Source: Amanita rubescens (Eukaryota > Basidiomycota > Agaricomycetes > Agaricales > Amanitaceae). Taken from it: a stretch of DNA of 64,000 nucleotides. Positions 1 through 11,593 of this stretch are shown here, one piece after another. The notes below the pieces were generated by a model. The model saw only the letters and a list, made by a program, of their open reading frames with translations, had not been told where the DNA came from and did no database searches. Position 1 is the first letter of the stretch. The number at the start of each line of letters is the position of its first letter. A program made the translations under genes and the position numbers. Location of the stretch: assembly GCA_015039365.1 (NCBI GenBank), contig WION01000044.1, forward strand, positions 212,714-276,713, read 5' to 3'.

Positions 1-2680
1 TACCATGTTTGTAACACGATGAGGGAGGCTCATGAAGCTATGCAGGTTCTGCTGCCGTTTCTATTGAAGGGCAAAGCGACTTGGTGAAGGAGCTGGCTGA
101 GGTCCAAAGTCAGTTCGACACATACAGGACGGAGATGGGCGTCGACTCAGTTTGTCTAAGAGAGGATCTTCGCGTCGCAGCGGGAAGGAGCACATCTTGG
201 AGCTGCTCTCGCCAAGGCCAATGCAAGGATTGAATATCTAACTGGTACGCATCTACTGAGCGCCTATCTACCGAGTCTAACTGCTGGAAAACTAGATCGT
301 CACCGTATGCACCAAGAGAAATTCGCGTTTTATCCCAGGCAAGTAGATGACTTGACAAAGCGCAACCAGAAGCTTTTCGACCAGTGGATTCGGATCGACA
401 TAGAGTGCAGCAGAGCAACTGAAGAGTTGCAGATTGCGACTGGTCAAATTGAGCAGCTGCGCAATGAATCCGCTAACTTGCGAGCAGAGAAGAAGATTTG
501 GGAAGTACGGTATTCTAATCGCCTTATCCAGTTTAGTGTATCGACTCTTGATTTAGGTGTACAAAGCCGGCTGGTCGGAGAGAACAAGACTCTTGCATTG
601 GAGCGGGGACACTTATCCGATCTCGTGTCTAACGTGCAGAAGATGCACAATGACCTCGAACGTGCCGGAGAAAATGACCGCCGCAGCTTGGAAAGCCAGT
701 TGCAGACACTTGAAAGCCAGACATAAGTGTGGAGAATTTGTAGATCGCTTCCACAAGCTGACAATATTAATTAGGCAGGAGCTACGCGCTCAGCTCGTTC
801 AAGAGAGGGATACAATCCGGCATATCAACCTCCAAAAGGAAATCAAGCTCAAGGAATTGCAGAGCCACCTTGACAGGAATGTACGTTATCCCGAGTCTCT
901 CGGGAGGGAATATACTTATTTAACGATGCGGATGCAAGACCTGTCGAGGACGTGGGAAAGCCTCGTTGGCGCTGAGAACATCTGGAGGAGCGTGTTGCAG
1001 ACCTCAACAGACAGGTTCAAGGCAGTGAAGAGAAACTTTCTGTTTACAAGCGCAGACCTGTGGCTGACCACGGAATCTCTAACAACATTGGCCAAGATAT
1101 GAGTCGCGAGCAGCAACTAGAGACTGAGGTCGCAGAACTAAGGTAAGATCGGACTTCTGTAGCCCAAACCGCAGCTTCATCTAGATGAACATGTAGGTCT
1201 GCCTTTAAGGTCGCAGAATTCGACCTTGCCACTTCCCGAGGTCACGTCGAGCAGTTCAAAGAGATCAGTCAAGCAAGCGAGGTGGCCTTGAATAACCTCA
1301 ATTCAACCTACGAGGATTGCAAGATGTCGACAGGGGCTGTGATTGCTCGACATGAGGCTGAATACGCGGCTTTACAAGAGCGCTTACAATTAGCACAAGA
1401 GGAGCTGACGCAACTGAAAGGCAGGCAGGATGAACTCCAGAAGGCCCTCGATGCTGAGCACGCTGCTTGGGTTAGCGACAAGAAGACACTGGAGGACACC
1501 ATCGTTGATTTGAGCACTTCCGAGAGAAACACAGAAACGGACCGTTCTTCTCGTGAGGACGACATCCGTCAATTAGAAGAGCGTGCCAAGGTTAGTGTAT
1601 ACCGTCGAGCTTATACATTTGTTATCTAACGACATTTGTAGGCTACAGAGGCATGTTATTCCAACGAAGTTGTTTCTCATGCCGACTCCATCAAGTCTAT
1701 CAAGAAGCTGAAACACGATCTAACCGGTGCTGAAAGCTGCATGGGACAGTCTCACTGTCGCTGAAACGGCCAAGGCCAAGCTTACGACATCTGAAAACAG
1801 GCTGGGGCAACAGGGAAGCTCTTGACAAGGAGATTGCAGATCTCGATGCAAGGTGAGAATACTACACCTTGCAATGGTCCGTTTTGCTAATCCAAAATAG
1901 GATGTTTCGGAACAGAACAAGCTTCTCCATCAGCACGAGTCGAATCCGTCAGCTTACAAGCCACACACATCAGGCAGGCGGCTGATTCATCAGCTGCTGC
2001 ACAGGCGGAAGGTGATGCTCCCGCTGATTCGGACACAAAACTCATCGAACTCCGTCAAGTTGTGCAGTATTTGAGGAAGGAGAAGGAGATCGTCGACTTG
2101 CGATTGGAAGTCGGCAAGCAAGAGAATGCTCGGTTAAAGGGTCAGGTCGATCATCTCTCATGTGTTAGATGAGGCAAGAATCTGCTTCGCAACACGTGGA
2201 ACTTGTCGAATGAATCAATCAGATCAATATTCTCTGAGAGAGCAATGCGACCCTGCGCGCTGACTGCGAGAAACACGCTAAGTGTACAAGGGAGCTGGAA
2301 GCTAAGTTGAAGCGAGTATCGGCAGAGCTTGAGCCTGTGAAGGAGAAATCCCATACTTCGCAGGCAGAGCCGGAAGCTTCAGAAGCACATGTAGTTTGTC
2401 TGGAGGAGGAGAACCGGAGATGGCAGGAACGTAATGCAGGTGATGCTGAGCGTGACTCGGCTGTCGCTCTGGCAGTAGAGAAAGCTAAGGCCAAATTCGA
2501 AATGGCAGGCACCGTCAATAGCTCTGAAGAGTCTAAACGTCACGAGGAGGAGCTGCACGCCATGCGCGCAACACAGGCACTTGCACGACATCATCAAGCA
2601 CAAGATCGAGTGGTTGCATTAAAAGGTGGGGACTTTCGTGACGTGAACATTATGGAGAGGGCCAAAGAGAGCCTAAGAGA
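1..2680 (+). pseudogene. Tpr/Mlp1-like nuclear-basket nucleoporin, decayed copy
   Basis: Coding-like segments run collinearly in the plus direction but need frame changes to follow. Recognisable blocks include TKRNQKLFDQW and NLRAEKKIWE (about 355-510), NKTLALERGHLSDL (about 585-630), a stretch around HEAEYAALQERLQLAQEEL (about 1350-1410) and LEEENRRWQERN (about 2398-2440). These match my memory of the long coiled coil of fungal Tpr/Mlp1, the filament protein of the nuclear basket. Typical introns persist at 245-295, 1143-1196 and 1591-1641 (branch-like CTAAC near 1625), so this is a genomic duplicate and not a processed copy. The donor at 723 reads AT where GT is expected. Stops and frameshifts appear after 1650, and part of the 3' end is missing. 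It is open at the left window edge, so the upstream part is unseen. Family assignment is from memory of motifs, not from a search. Confidence 0.7.
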
Positions 2681-4053
2681 GCATCACAGCCACATATCCG
2701 GCGCCACCCCCTCTCTCCATTTTTCTGCGAGTTCCTCCATGTCAGGTCAGCCTGCTGGTGCGGTGTGTCTTACTACTGCTACTGGCATTCCGTGCTAATA
2801 CGAGTCATTGAAATCCAGGCTAATGGTCCACCTCATACCTAACAATGTGAGAGGCCGGGATTGGGCTGTTTTAGCTGGTACCCTTCCCCAAGTTACATTC
2901 CGTTCAGACGACCCCTCACTGCCTCCACTGGACCCGTTACCTTGCCCTCCACGCGGCCTGCACCAAGGTTGCCTTCATGTCAGGCACGGCCGAACATATT
3001 GACATGGTCATGAGGGACATAGAGGATATTAAAGTGCTGGCTGCTGATGGTTCATCTGCTAAAGTTCTGGCTCATGCATTACAAACTTGTGCGGCCAATG
3101 CGTAAATTCAAGGTTACGAAGTTACTACCCATTCTTGTTTGGTTTTTTCAACTCGCTCTTTTTTCTGCATGGTTCAAATTATATACGATTACATCTGAGA
3201 GCAACAATGCTGCGCTTATCAGCGATCCTCTACTTATACATTAGCAGTTCTCAGGATTGGCCCGTGCGATGCATCTTAAGTTCAACTTTGCACGTGTTTT
3301 GATCATGCTCACCCTCTGACTCGCACCTCCACGTACTCTCCTCACTTGTGTCCTCACCATCCCCATGATCCATGGCACAGAAGACTCCAGGGGCAGACTT
3401 TACGTCGCTCCCAAGGGATAGACTCCGGGTCACCCTTTCACAATCAAATCCGTGCCAGACTATCTCCTGCATTGAATCTATCTGGTAAGTCTATCCCTGC
3501 ACGTCCCGTATCTACAATTAATGGATCCTGTCACACGCATCACCACATACTCATCTACCCATGAGGTGACAAGACTCGTGCTCACTCAATGTTGACCGTA
3601 CCTGGGTAAGTCCTTTACTTCCCTACTATCCATCTGCTAACTTCCACTGTTGGCGAGTCAGGAAGAAGAGTCAAGAGGCCAGGGATGCGGGGTTCGAGTC
3701 AGTAGTGAGTCTGAGTCATGTGGCAGGGTATTCGGAGTTTAACTTTGAGCTCGATTACGTCCAGTGGCTTCGAGACCGAGACCATGTTCGAAAATTGAGT
3801 TTCGCTGGAGTTTGGTTCTTTTTTGGGCGTGTTTGATAGAGTGCTTTAGTCATTACAGACTGTTTCGGGCACATGGGATGCAATCCCGAATTCTTGCTCA
3901 GCACACTTGAATCATGTGGTACAGCTAGACATACCAGAATACTTGTGCGGACGCCAGAGACATGGGAGTATATTAATCCATTCTTGTACCTACAATGTTA
4001 CATTGAACGTGTCCACTAGGCCCATGTTGCTCTTTCATGATCGCGACCATACC
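2681..4053. other. No gene recognised
   Basis: Only short, unsupported open frames are present. Composition is ordinary and I see no terminal repeats, coding motifs or RNA genes. Confidence 0.5.
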
Positions 4054-4260
4054 TAGGGATTGGCACGGGTGACCCTGAGGGTACCTCGGTCTATACCCGT
4101 ACCCGTACCCCACGAAGTACCCATACCCTCAGCCCAGGTACGGGTTTAGAAGCGGGTACAGGACAAGCCAACCTGCACCCGCACCCGGCCCCATACCCAT
4201 ACCTGTACCCACACAGGTTGCACCCGGGGATGGGGACAAATCAGCATCGTCAGCTTATAT
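4054..4260. repeat. hAT-like end with GGGTA-rich subterminal repeats
   Basis: The stretch begins TAGGGATTGGCACGGGT and then carries many copies of GGGTAC/GTACCC and ACCCGTACCC-like motifs in both orientations. Arrays of short subterminal motifs next to a TAGRGATNNGCAC-type end are common in hAT transposons. The same style of end lies at 50,288 beside a real hAT transposase. GGGT/ACCC motifs recur near 4795-4850, so a short non-autonomous element of about 0.8 kb is possible. I did not find a matching right end or an 8-base duplication. Confidence 0.45.
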
Positions 4261-5215
4261 AATCTGTCAATGCAGAGTCACTACCGTTTTACACCTACAG
4301 GCTACAGGTCCCCCAGAGGGCCAAGGCAAGTCATCCACCATCGGAAGCTCTCCAGTCAGTGGTCAGTGACCAGGTAAGCCGCCTGAGTCTAATCCCCCAT
4401 TTATTTTTGTTTACTAACAGTTCTACACTGTGACTTCCCCAACCTTGCCGATGACTCCGCCACACCTCCAACACAGTCACCATTCCTGCTGTGCCTCAAG
4501 GAGACAGCTACAAGGAAAGACAGTCCACCCTACTACCCATATTTTTTATACTAACAATGCTACTCCTTGCCCATCGTACCATACCGCTCCACTGCACCCC
4601 GAAAACATGCAGCACCCCCCTTGCTATATCCCATGAACATGCTGCACCCTGGTATGTGATAACTCATACTGATTTCATGTACTAATGACCCTACCCCTTT
4701 ACAACTCCTTGCCCACCACCATTCCACCACACCCCACAAACATATATGCCCCACCCCTTGCCCTTGACTGCTTGACCACACCCCACTATCCTGCAGGTAT
4801 AGGTGCGGGTGTTCCTGCCTTACCTGAACCCGTGACAAGGGTATGTGGTACTAGAGCTATAGATCTGTAATAGCATGGGTATTGATGTACACATAGGACT
4901 AATTTGTACCTGGGTCAATGGACTCCTATATGTGATTGGTAGCAGTATATTGTAATATAAAGATCAATGTACTAGTAGCCTTGTCATACATGAGCATATA
5001 GATGCATGTGTTGTCACACTGGATATGCTTGATCAGAGGTACCATTGTATAAAATTCTGCCAGCTGATTGTCAGCAATGAACAGGCTTGCACTTCTTCCA
5101 AGCTATGGCTGCTAGGTAATACCTGATCAGGGGCATCAAGATATCAATTATGGTGCTGTTAGATAAAGCTAGACCAATTATCATCACCCTGATGCTGGTG
5201 ATGAAATTTGCCAGG
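4261..5215. other. No gene recognised; possible interior of a short hAT-like element
   Basis: C-rich, low-complexity stretch (4430-4800) followed by AT-rich sequence. No convincing coding frame was seen. Confidence 0.4.
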
Positions 5216-5640
5216 GCTACCATCTCTTATCTGCCCTGAGACAGCTGGTAGCATTTCATAGGTCTTTTAGCTGATTGTCTAGAACCACCATACTTATTAT
5301 TTCTGATCACAAAATTGCAGCCTTGCACACCAGGAAATCAATATCATCCTGGTACATATGGTGGAATCTACCATTGCTACCATCTCTTATTTGCCCTGAG
5401 ACAGCTGGTGGCATTTTGTCACTCTTTTAGCTAATTGCTTAGGATTATCTTACTTATTATTTCTGATCACAAGATTGCAGCCTTGCACACCAGCACAATC
5501 AATGTCATCCTGGTACATATGGTGGAATCTACCATTGCTACCGTCTCTTATCTGCCCTGAGACAGCTGGTGGCATTTTGTCATTCTTTTAGCTGATTGCC
5601 TAGGATTATCTTACTTATTATTTCTGATCACTAGATTGTA
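5216..5640. repeat. Tandem repeat, period 160-161 bases, about 2.6 copies
   Basis: Units start at GCTACCRTCTCTTAT at 5216, 5376 and 5537. Each contains CCCTGAGACAGCTGGT and TTATTATTTCTGATCAC at the same spacing. The third unit is cut off near 5640. The copies differ at scattered positions, so the duplication is not recent. Confidence 0.85.
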
Positions 5641-6248
5641 ATCAGTTTCTCAGACAGTCCAATACTTGTGAAAGTGCCAATTCTGGACTACCTTGTGAAA
5701 ATTGCCAACCCTACCGTCCTTTAAATTGCATTACCAATTGGTATATCAGACTTGGAAATATTACTGATTTTTTATTTATTTTAATTTAAGGCTTTATCTA
5801 GCCTTATCCATTTTCTGCCGTTTTCCTGATGCATGTGCTCATCCTATCATCTTCGCCTTCCAAACCAACTCCAGAGCTATTAGCGCCGAGGATCTCTACA
5901 ACCCTCACACAACACAATGACGACACGATTCGGATGCTTTGACACCCTGCACGCGCTCTCTATCTGTCTATCTTGTCCAGCTGCCTATTCTTCCACAGAT
6001 TCTCTGCACAATCATGTGTAACTCGCCAGGGCTATCCAGTTGCCTCTTATGGACGACGAGGACGAGGAAGAACCAAATAGGAGCGATGTCGAACCCTTGA
6101 TTCTGATACGGCCCAGGCCGCCCAGCTGGACAATGTGGCTATTGCGGCACTCAGCTGCACACATATAGCCGTTCAGGTTCAGGTATAGCTCCAGGACCTG
6201 GGAATCCCCCACATAACACTTCATTGAGGAGCACCAGCACTTCCATCA
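5641..6248. other. No gene recognised; left flank of the Tc1-type element
   Basis: AT-rich to about 5800, then more balanced composition. The last 200 bases have coding-like composition but no frame I can assign. Confidence 0.4.
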
Positions 6249-6410
6249 TGTTACTGTGTTTTTCACATCACGTGACGGTAGCCGATTTTGGAAAAAAAAA
6301 ATCTCAGAAAAGCGGGATCGTCATAACTCGCTGAATTCTCAGCAGAATTTGATAAAAATTAGCGGAATCAACTCGCAAAGCATCGTAGCTTATTTCTAGA
6401 GTAGACCAAG
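6249..6410. repeat. Left terminal inverted repeat of the Tc1-type element
   Basis: Reads TGTTACTGTGTTTTTCAC at its outer edge, then an A-run, and ends near CTAGAGTAGACC. The reverse complement lies at 10,191-10,350 with few differences. Confidence 0.9.
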
Positions 6411-6503
6411 CCGAAAAAAAACACTTTTAAAAAAACGTATATTTGCAGAGGCCTGAGGCCCAATTAGAACTATCTAGTACGAGTAACTACAGTCTATGTA
6501 TCT

Positions 6504-8711
6504 CTAAATGATGCCACTTGCCCTGAACTTCTCGATATCTTCCTCTGCATACTGAAAAATTAGTACAGCAATGCCTTCCTTGATTCCTAACCATTGTGCC
6601 AGATGCTTCAGCTTGATGAATTTTGGTGAAAGTTGGGTGATCTTGAAGAACCCTCTGTCATCTAGCAGATGCCCAAAGTCCGAAAAACATATACCATCAA
6701 GACGGCGTTTTTCGTCAGCATCCAATGCCTGCAGCCACTTGGTAATTCCCAGGAGCTCCGGGTTGAGTGCAGATTGAGGCAGCGACATCGGCATTGTTGC
6801 CATTGGGACTGTGATGGGAAAGTTGCTGTTGGGCTGAAAACTAGGCATCCCCTGCCTCGGGGGCTGGTATGTCCATGGGGGTATAATAAATTGATAATTG
6901 GGAGCTGCTGGCGCTGTGCCAGTGACCAGCCGCTCGTCAAGATTCTTCATCTTCATTTGAGACTGGTGCTCTAAACCTGGATCCCTTGCCTTGAGTACAA
7001 GATTTTTCGGCTTGCCTTCTGCCGTTGTCAAACCCCTGGCCTGTGGTGCATCAAGAGCAATCGCAAATATCATAGTTACTAGTACTCACAATCTCACTTG
7101 CCCACATACCGAGGTCACTGAATGACAGTCCATAACAAGGTCCATCGGGAGGCTCTTTGTAGCAGTACGCAGTGCTGAATTCGCCTTTGGAATGGGTTGG
7201 GCAATGCCACTTTTCCTGTAGGTCTTTTATGGCTTCTACATTTGCTCAATTGTCTTGGGAAATTTCAGTTGTTGCAGATGCCGTGGAGGAATTGGGCTTA
7301 TTCTAGTTGTTATATACTTCGTCAACATGCAAGAACATGTAGCACAGACTCGGAGGACTTGCCTTCTTTTTTCCACCACCAGCCTGAGAGCCCTCAGGCG
7401 CGCTGTTCGTCCTGTCATCCGCTCCATCCTCAAAGAAAACTGTTACAATCTTGGGCTTGCGACTCGAAATCTTTCCACTTGCAAGTCGCTGAGGCACTAG
7501 AAGTAGCCTCATTGTTTGCTCGAATATCTCAAGTTCGTTGGAGGACTGAATCGAGGTGGTTGATGTCTTTGGTTTGTCGTCAAGTTTGTAGCATAGTTGG
7601 ACAATGTTAGGGTGTCTTCCGAGCTTCTCTGCAACAGTATTACGAAGGTCTTCATATGAGATTGATGATCTGATGATGAACGGGACATTACTTCCATCAG
7701 GCTTCTTCACAGCAGTTGATATCCTGAAAACTGAAACAGTGTCAGCATGCCACATTCAGATGTTCTTCCATTGGTAAACTTACCACATGTTTCTTTCTGG
7801 ATCAGAGACATCGCTCGCAACTGACTCAGCGTCATCCGCAACTCGACTGGCTGAGACAGAGCACTTTCGGCCCTGAGGCACTGGCTGCTCATCTCTTCAC
7901 TGCTGGCGGCATGGAACCCGAACGCACCAGCCGCTGGGTCCCAACTGCTGGTATCGATGGAACATCACCATTATATGATTCAACCACCACCCTATCGTCG
8001 TCGCCATCAGATTCTGCAGCCATCCTGAGCGCACCAACGATCATTGAGGCATTATCTGATGCATCACCATCCCACATCATGCCATCATCCGAGTCCTTCA
8101 AGTCTTCATCTTCATCGCATTCGGCAATTGAGGTTCCATCAGTGAGCTGGTTGTGAATGAAGATGAGGTCGCATTGCTTGTTGAACCCAAAGATGGCATT
8201 GCCAGGTTACCTGGACCTTTACGTCGGGTGCGGCGTGTGCCAGTGGTGGAGGGATTATTTGATGGTGCATCTGGGTCATTGATTTCTGACTCATAGCTTC
8301 GCTTTCTGCTAGCTGGCCGACGCTCAGGAATTCCCTCCCTAATTGAACTTGAAGCAGCTGAGGAGGCCGCTGAGATTGTGGGCTGACTCGGAGGGAGGGA
8401 GCGTCCACGTGTAGTAGTTTGGTTTGCTGATGCAGCTGTCGAGCATAGCTCTTTCTTTCCACTTTTGGTGCAGGCACTGCAGGCAGAGTCGCCATTCCAC
8501 TCGCACTTGATTTTGCGAGTCCGACACTGTAAGCATGCACTGCGTTTGGCATCCGGTAAAGCCTGCTGAGCCGGAGCATGGGATTGAGCAACATCTAGGT
8601 CATAGTAGTGAGACACAAGCGAGAGTTGCTAAATTTGATGTGCTTACCTTCACTAGGAACTGTCTGCGAGTCAACCACTACCTTTGACAACTTCCTTGCC
8701 TTGGGCGGCAT
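6504..8711 (-). CDS. Passenger gene: Zn2Cys6-like N terminus, ubiquitin-like middle, small helical C terminus
   Basis: The best start is the ATG at 8709-8711 (MPPKARK). Exon 1 is 8648-8711 and the first intron 8595-8647. Exon 2 encodes C-x2-C-x6-C-x7-C-x2-C-x8-C (CLQCRTRKIKC...), the spacing of a fungal Zn(II)2Cys6 DNA-binding cluster, then a Ser/Arg-rich and acidic region. A later exon (about 7310-7741) begins VFRISTAVKKPDG and looks like a small ubiquitin/PB1-type fold by pattern. A next exon has a CxxH-like block (WHCPTHS). The last exon (6504-7030) is Pro-rich and ends in a SAM-like helical segment (LAQWLGIKEG...QYAEEDIEKF). The middle of exon 2 needs a frame change near 8190, so the copy may be broken. 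A relative without the Zn cluster lies at 29,108-30,973. Function is unknown; DNA binding is inferred from the cluster only. Confidence 0.6.
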
Positions 8712-8914
8712 GCTCGAGAGCAGCTGCAAGGCCACGTGTTCAACGTGGCTTGCTGTATCGTGTCACTTACGTCATTATACTGTCACTGAAATAATGCTCG
8801 ACAGATATTGAAAGTACAATGATGCTCTCAATATAAAAACTAAGTACGAGACGGGTTACAGGGTACATGGTATATGGCATCATTGATAACACAACATACA
8901 ACTTGAAGGAATTC

Positions 8915-10097
8915 CTAAATATACTCACAATACCTGTACCAGCCATAGCAATCTTCAGGAGTTATGACGTAGAGTGCCGTGCGCAAAGAAGCACATATTT
9001 CACGATCCGACATCTGTGTCATTGCCATGCGCACATAGTCGCCGTTTCGGCGCAAATGATATTTCATGGCTGAGAATGCCAGTTTGATGGGATTGAGGTC
9101 GGGCGAGTATGGTGGTAGGAACTCGCAACGCATACCTCTAATGTAGCATGAGAAGTATCTTGTGATTTATAAGACAACAACTAACTCACCTTGATTCAAT
9201 CATCTCGATGATGTCGGGGTGTTTGTGAATACGACAGTTGTCCATAACGATAACGGAGTTGGCATGAGGGAAGGGGTTCATTTGATCCAGTAAACCACTG
9301 ACAAAACTTGTGAACGGATCCGTGCAGAATGACCCTTCAATAATCTCGCAATGTAACACGCCATCATTCATTGATATTGCAGGTAAAACAGAGAAGCTTA
9401 AGAACGTGAAAAACTTCAATATTGAATATATTTGATCACTTACCGATGACCTCGTACAAAAAAGGCCTTCCTTTGAGCCTTAGTGCCACGAATAGACCAC
9501 GCGTGCCCTCTGTATGTTGTCCTGTGATTGACCGAGCTTTCATCCACAAAAACGAGTTGACTGGCATCATACTGGCTAATCCTTGCGATATATTTGAGTC
9601 TCTTCTCAGCTGAACGCTCTGCCGCAACATGGGTGAGCTATCAAGTAGATTGGTCAGTTCAGGACTTGTATTTGGCGTCCTATGACGCACCTTCTTCAGT
9701 GTGAACCCTCCCGACCTCAAAGCACGCCAAACCGCCGACTTCGGCACCTGTACACCACAGGTTACCACCAGCATCTCTTGTAGTTCATCGAGATATGTAT
9801 CCGGCATATCCTTGATTTTGCCGAATAGTAGCTACGACATTTTTAACTTATCATTGCCAAAGATAAAGAAATATAGGAACTTGCAGCTAGTTCCACATCC
9901 CAAAGTGCCTTTCGAGTCCTCCCAGGTCGTTCCTTCGCTTCTGGGAGAACACCATGGGACTTGAAATGTTGCAATATGCGCTCGACGGAACGGAGTGAAA
10001 TTCCGGTGTAAAATGCGATATCTTCATTTGGTAAAAGTGATGATAGTCGTAAGACTATCTCTTGCACTGGGTGGCTGATGGCTTGACCTTGAGGCAT
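8915..10097 (-). CDS. Tc1/mariner-type DDE transposase, catalytic E replaced by K
   Basis: Start chosen at the ATG at 10,095-10,097 (MPQGQAISHPVQEI). The N-terminal region has a helix-turn-helix pattern (NEDIAFYTGISLRSVERIL) that would bind the inverted repeats. After introns the catalytic domain shows FVDESS (first Asp, near 9530), VIVMDNCRIHKH (second Asp, near 9235) and YSPDLNPIK near 9090. Spacing from the second Asp to the last residue is 34, as in DD34E enzymes, but the third residue is Lys (codon 9083-9085, AAA) where Glu is expected. Introns are short, for example near 9135-9190 and 9375-9450. Apart from that residue the frame looks open through splicing. It should cut and paste this element if active; the E-to-K change predicts no catalysis. 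Confidence 0.8.
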
Positions 10098-10190
10098 CAA
10101 TAACGTGGCACGCAGAGGCTGTTGAGCACAGCCCGACTGATCTCCCCACTTCCCACAAACCTCAAATTTTAAAAGTATTGACTTCACACT

Positions 10191-10350
10191 CGGTCTACTC
10201 TAGAAATAAGCTACGATGCTTTGCGAGTTGATTCCGCTAATTTTTATCGAATTCCGCTGAGAATTCAGCGAGTTATGACGATTCCGCTTTTCCGAGATTT
10301 TTTTTTTCCAAAATCGGCTACCGTCACGTGATGTGAAAAACACAGTAACA
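10191..10350. repeat. Right terminal inverted repeat of the Tc1-type element
   Basis: Reverse complement of 6249-6410 with a few substitutions. Ends CACAGTAACA. Confidence 0.9.
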
Positions 10351-11039
10351 GGAGGCGGCGCAGACGATGATGAGCTTGTGGGCTTAGATGGGTCCGTATA
10401 CTATGCGTGCCCCGGTGAAGTTTGAACTGACTGTTGACCTCAGTTCTTGGAAGCTCGTATGCTGAACACCAACATCAATGGGCATATCATATCGTGCCCA
10501 GAGGATGGTCCCGTAAGTATGTGGTCACTCCCACATGGAAATCAGCAGGTGCCAGGTCCATGAAAATCGGTCCAAGAATTGTCGCCTCTTTCTCCACCCC
10601 TTACTTATCTGTGGCGGAACAGGCCTCAAAGAAGCGTAATGCAGCGCTTAAGGTGTCTCAAAGACTTAAAGTGTGCTCAAGAAGGGAAGGATAGTTTCTC
10701 GGCACTGAGCAAGAACTATTTAAGGCCACAGTGGCCACAGAGTGTCATTGTTGACGTTTGAAAGGTTTGTGTTTCATTACAGTGGAAGGTGATGAAAATG
10801 GTGGATGAGGAAGGTCACTAGAGGATGAGAGTGGTAGGAGGAGGATGGGAGTGGCGGAGGGGAATGAGGAACTGGAGAGGAAATCGGGAGCAGTTGAATG
10901 AGGATGAATGCGGTTTTTAACAGTTTGTAGCGGATAGAAAATGAGCAATAAAAATTCATGTTTCTCCAACTTTTTGTTGAGTGCGGATATCCTCAAAACC
11001 GGACACTTTGGTGGATGGCAGCCTCGTGAAGCCACAGTT
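10351..11039. other. No gene recognised; right flank of the Tc1-type element
   Basis: Short open frames with no recognisable family. It may be the other half of whatever sequence the element entered near 6248, but I could not join them into a protein. Confidence 0.4.
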
Positions 11040-11460
11040 GCGGCCAGGAGCGGCCACATTTCTCACTGGGGGTCACTGGTGGGTGCAGTGGTAGAAACAA
11101 CCGGTTTCGTTGGAGGTTGTTGGAGGCCGTTGTTAGAGGCCGTTGGTGAGCAAAGGATGTGGGGTGGTGGGCGCAATCGCAAAACGACCTCATTGGAGGC
11201 CACTGGTGAGTGCAAAAGGTGATGTGGTGGTGGTGGAAACAGCTTTGAGGGCGCAGGTCACTGGTGGTGGAATCAACTTCATTGGAGGTCGTTAGTGGGC
11301 ACAGGAGGCGAATGTGGTGGAAACGACTTTGTTGGGGGCCACTGGTGAGCAAAGGGTGTAGGTGGTGGGCATAACAGGGAAAACAACCTCGTTGGAGGTT
11401 GTTGGTGGGCATGGGAGGAAGCATGGTGGAAATGACCTCGTTGGAGGCCATTGGTGAGTA
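11040..11460. repeat. Degenerate minisatellite, period roughly 50-70 bases
   Basis: Phrases such as GTTGGAGGCCACTGGTGAG and GTGGTGGAAACGAC recur about six or seven times with substitutions and variable spacing (for example near 11,100, 11,190, 11,290, 11,340, 11,390 and 11,440). G-rich on the plus strand. No coding function is evident. Confidence 0.7.
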
Positions 11461-11593
11461 GGGATCAGCAGGGGTAATATTTATTGGGTTCTGGACGATT
11501 TGTCATGCTCAGGTTGTTGGCAATGCCAGTTGCCAACAACTCTAACCCCTGAAACATATGGGGACTATGAGGAGTTGAAGTGGTAGAAAGCAC
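11461..11593. other. Short spacer
   Basis: Nothing recognised between the minisatellite and the LTR fragment. Confidence 0.4.

Larger units (their letters stand above)
6249..10350 (-). mobile_element. Tc1/mariner-type DNA transposon with long inverted repeats and a passenger gene
   Basis: Inverted repeats of about 160 bases bound the element (6249-6410 and 10,191-10,350). They start TGTTACTGTGTTTTTCAC and are imperfect by only a few substitutions and small indels. Inside, both genes read on the minus strand: a spliced transposase at the right (8915-10,097) and an unrelated multi-exon gene at the left (6504-8711). The likely TA target duplication is the TA at 6252-6253 and 10,346-10,347, though the similarity runs three bases further on each side. 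At 4.1 kb it is much larger than a usual Tc1 element (about 1.3-2.4 kb). The catalytic triad is damaged, so this copy is probably immobile. Confidence 0.8.

Noticed and set aside
5216..5640. Regular repeats that could suggest a CRISPR array
   Set aside because: The unit is 160 bases, fully tandem without unique spacers, in a eukaryotic context. It is an ordinary tandem repeat.
8400..8594. Calling the Zn2Cys6-containing protein a standard fungal transcription factor
   Set aside because: The cluster spacing fits, but the rest (ubiquitin-like region, CxxH block, SAM-like end) is unlike typical Zn2Cys6 regulators, and the gene is transposon cargo. Function left open.
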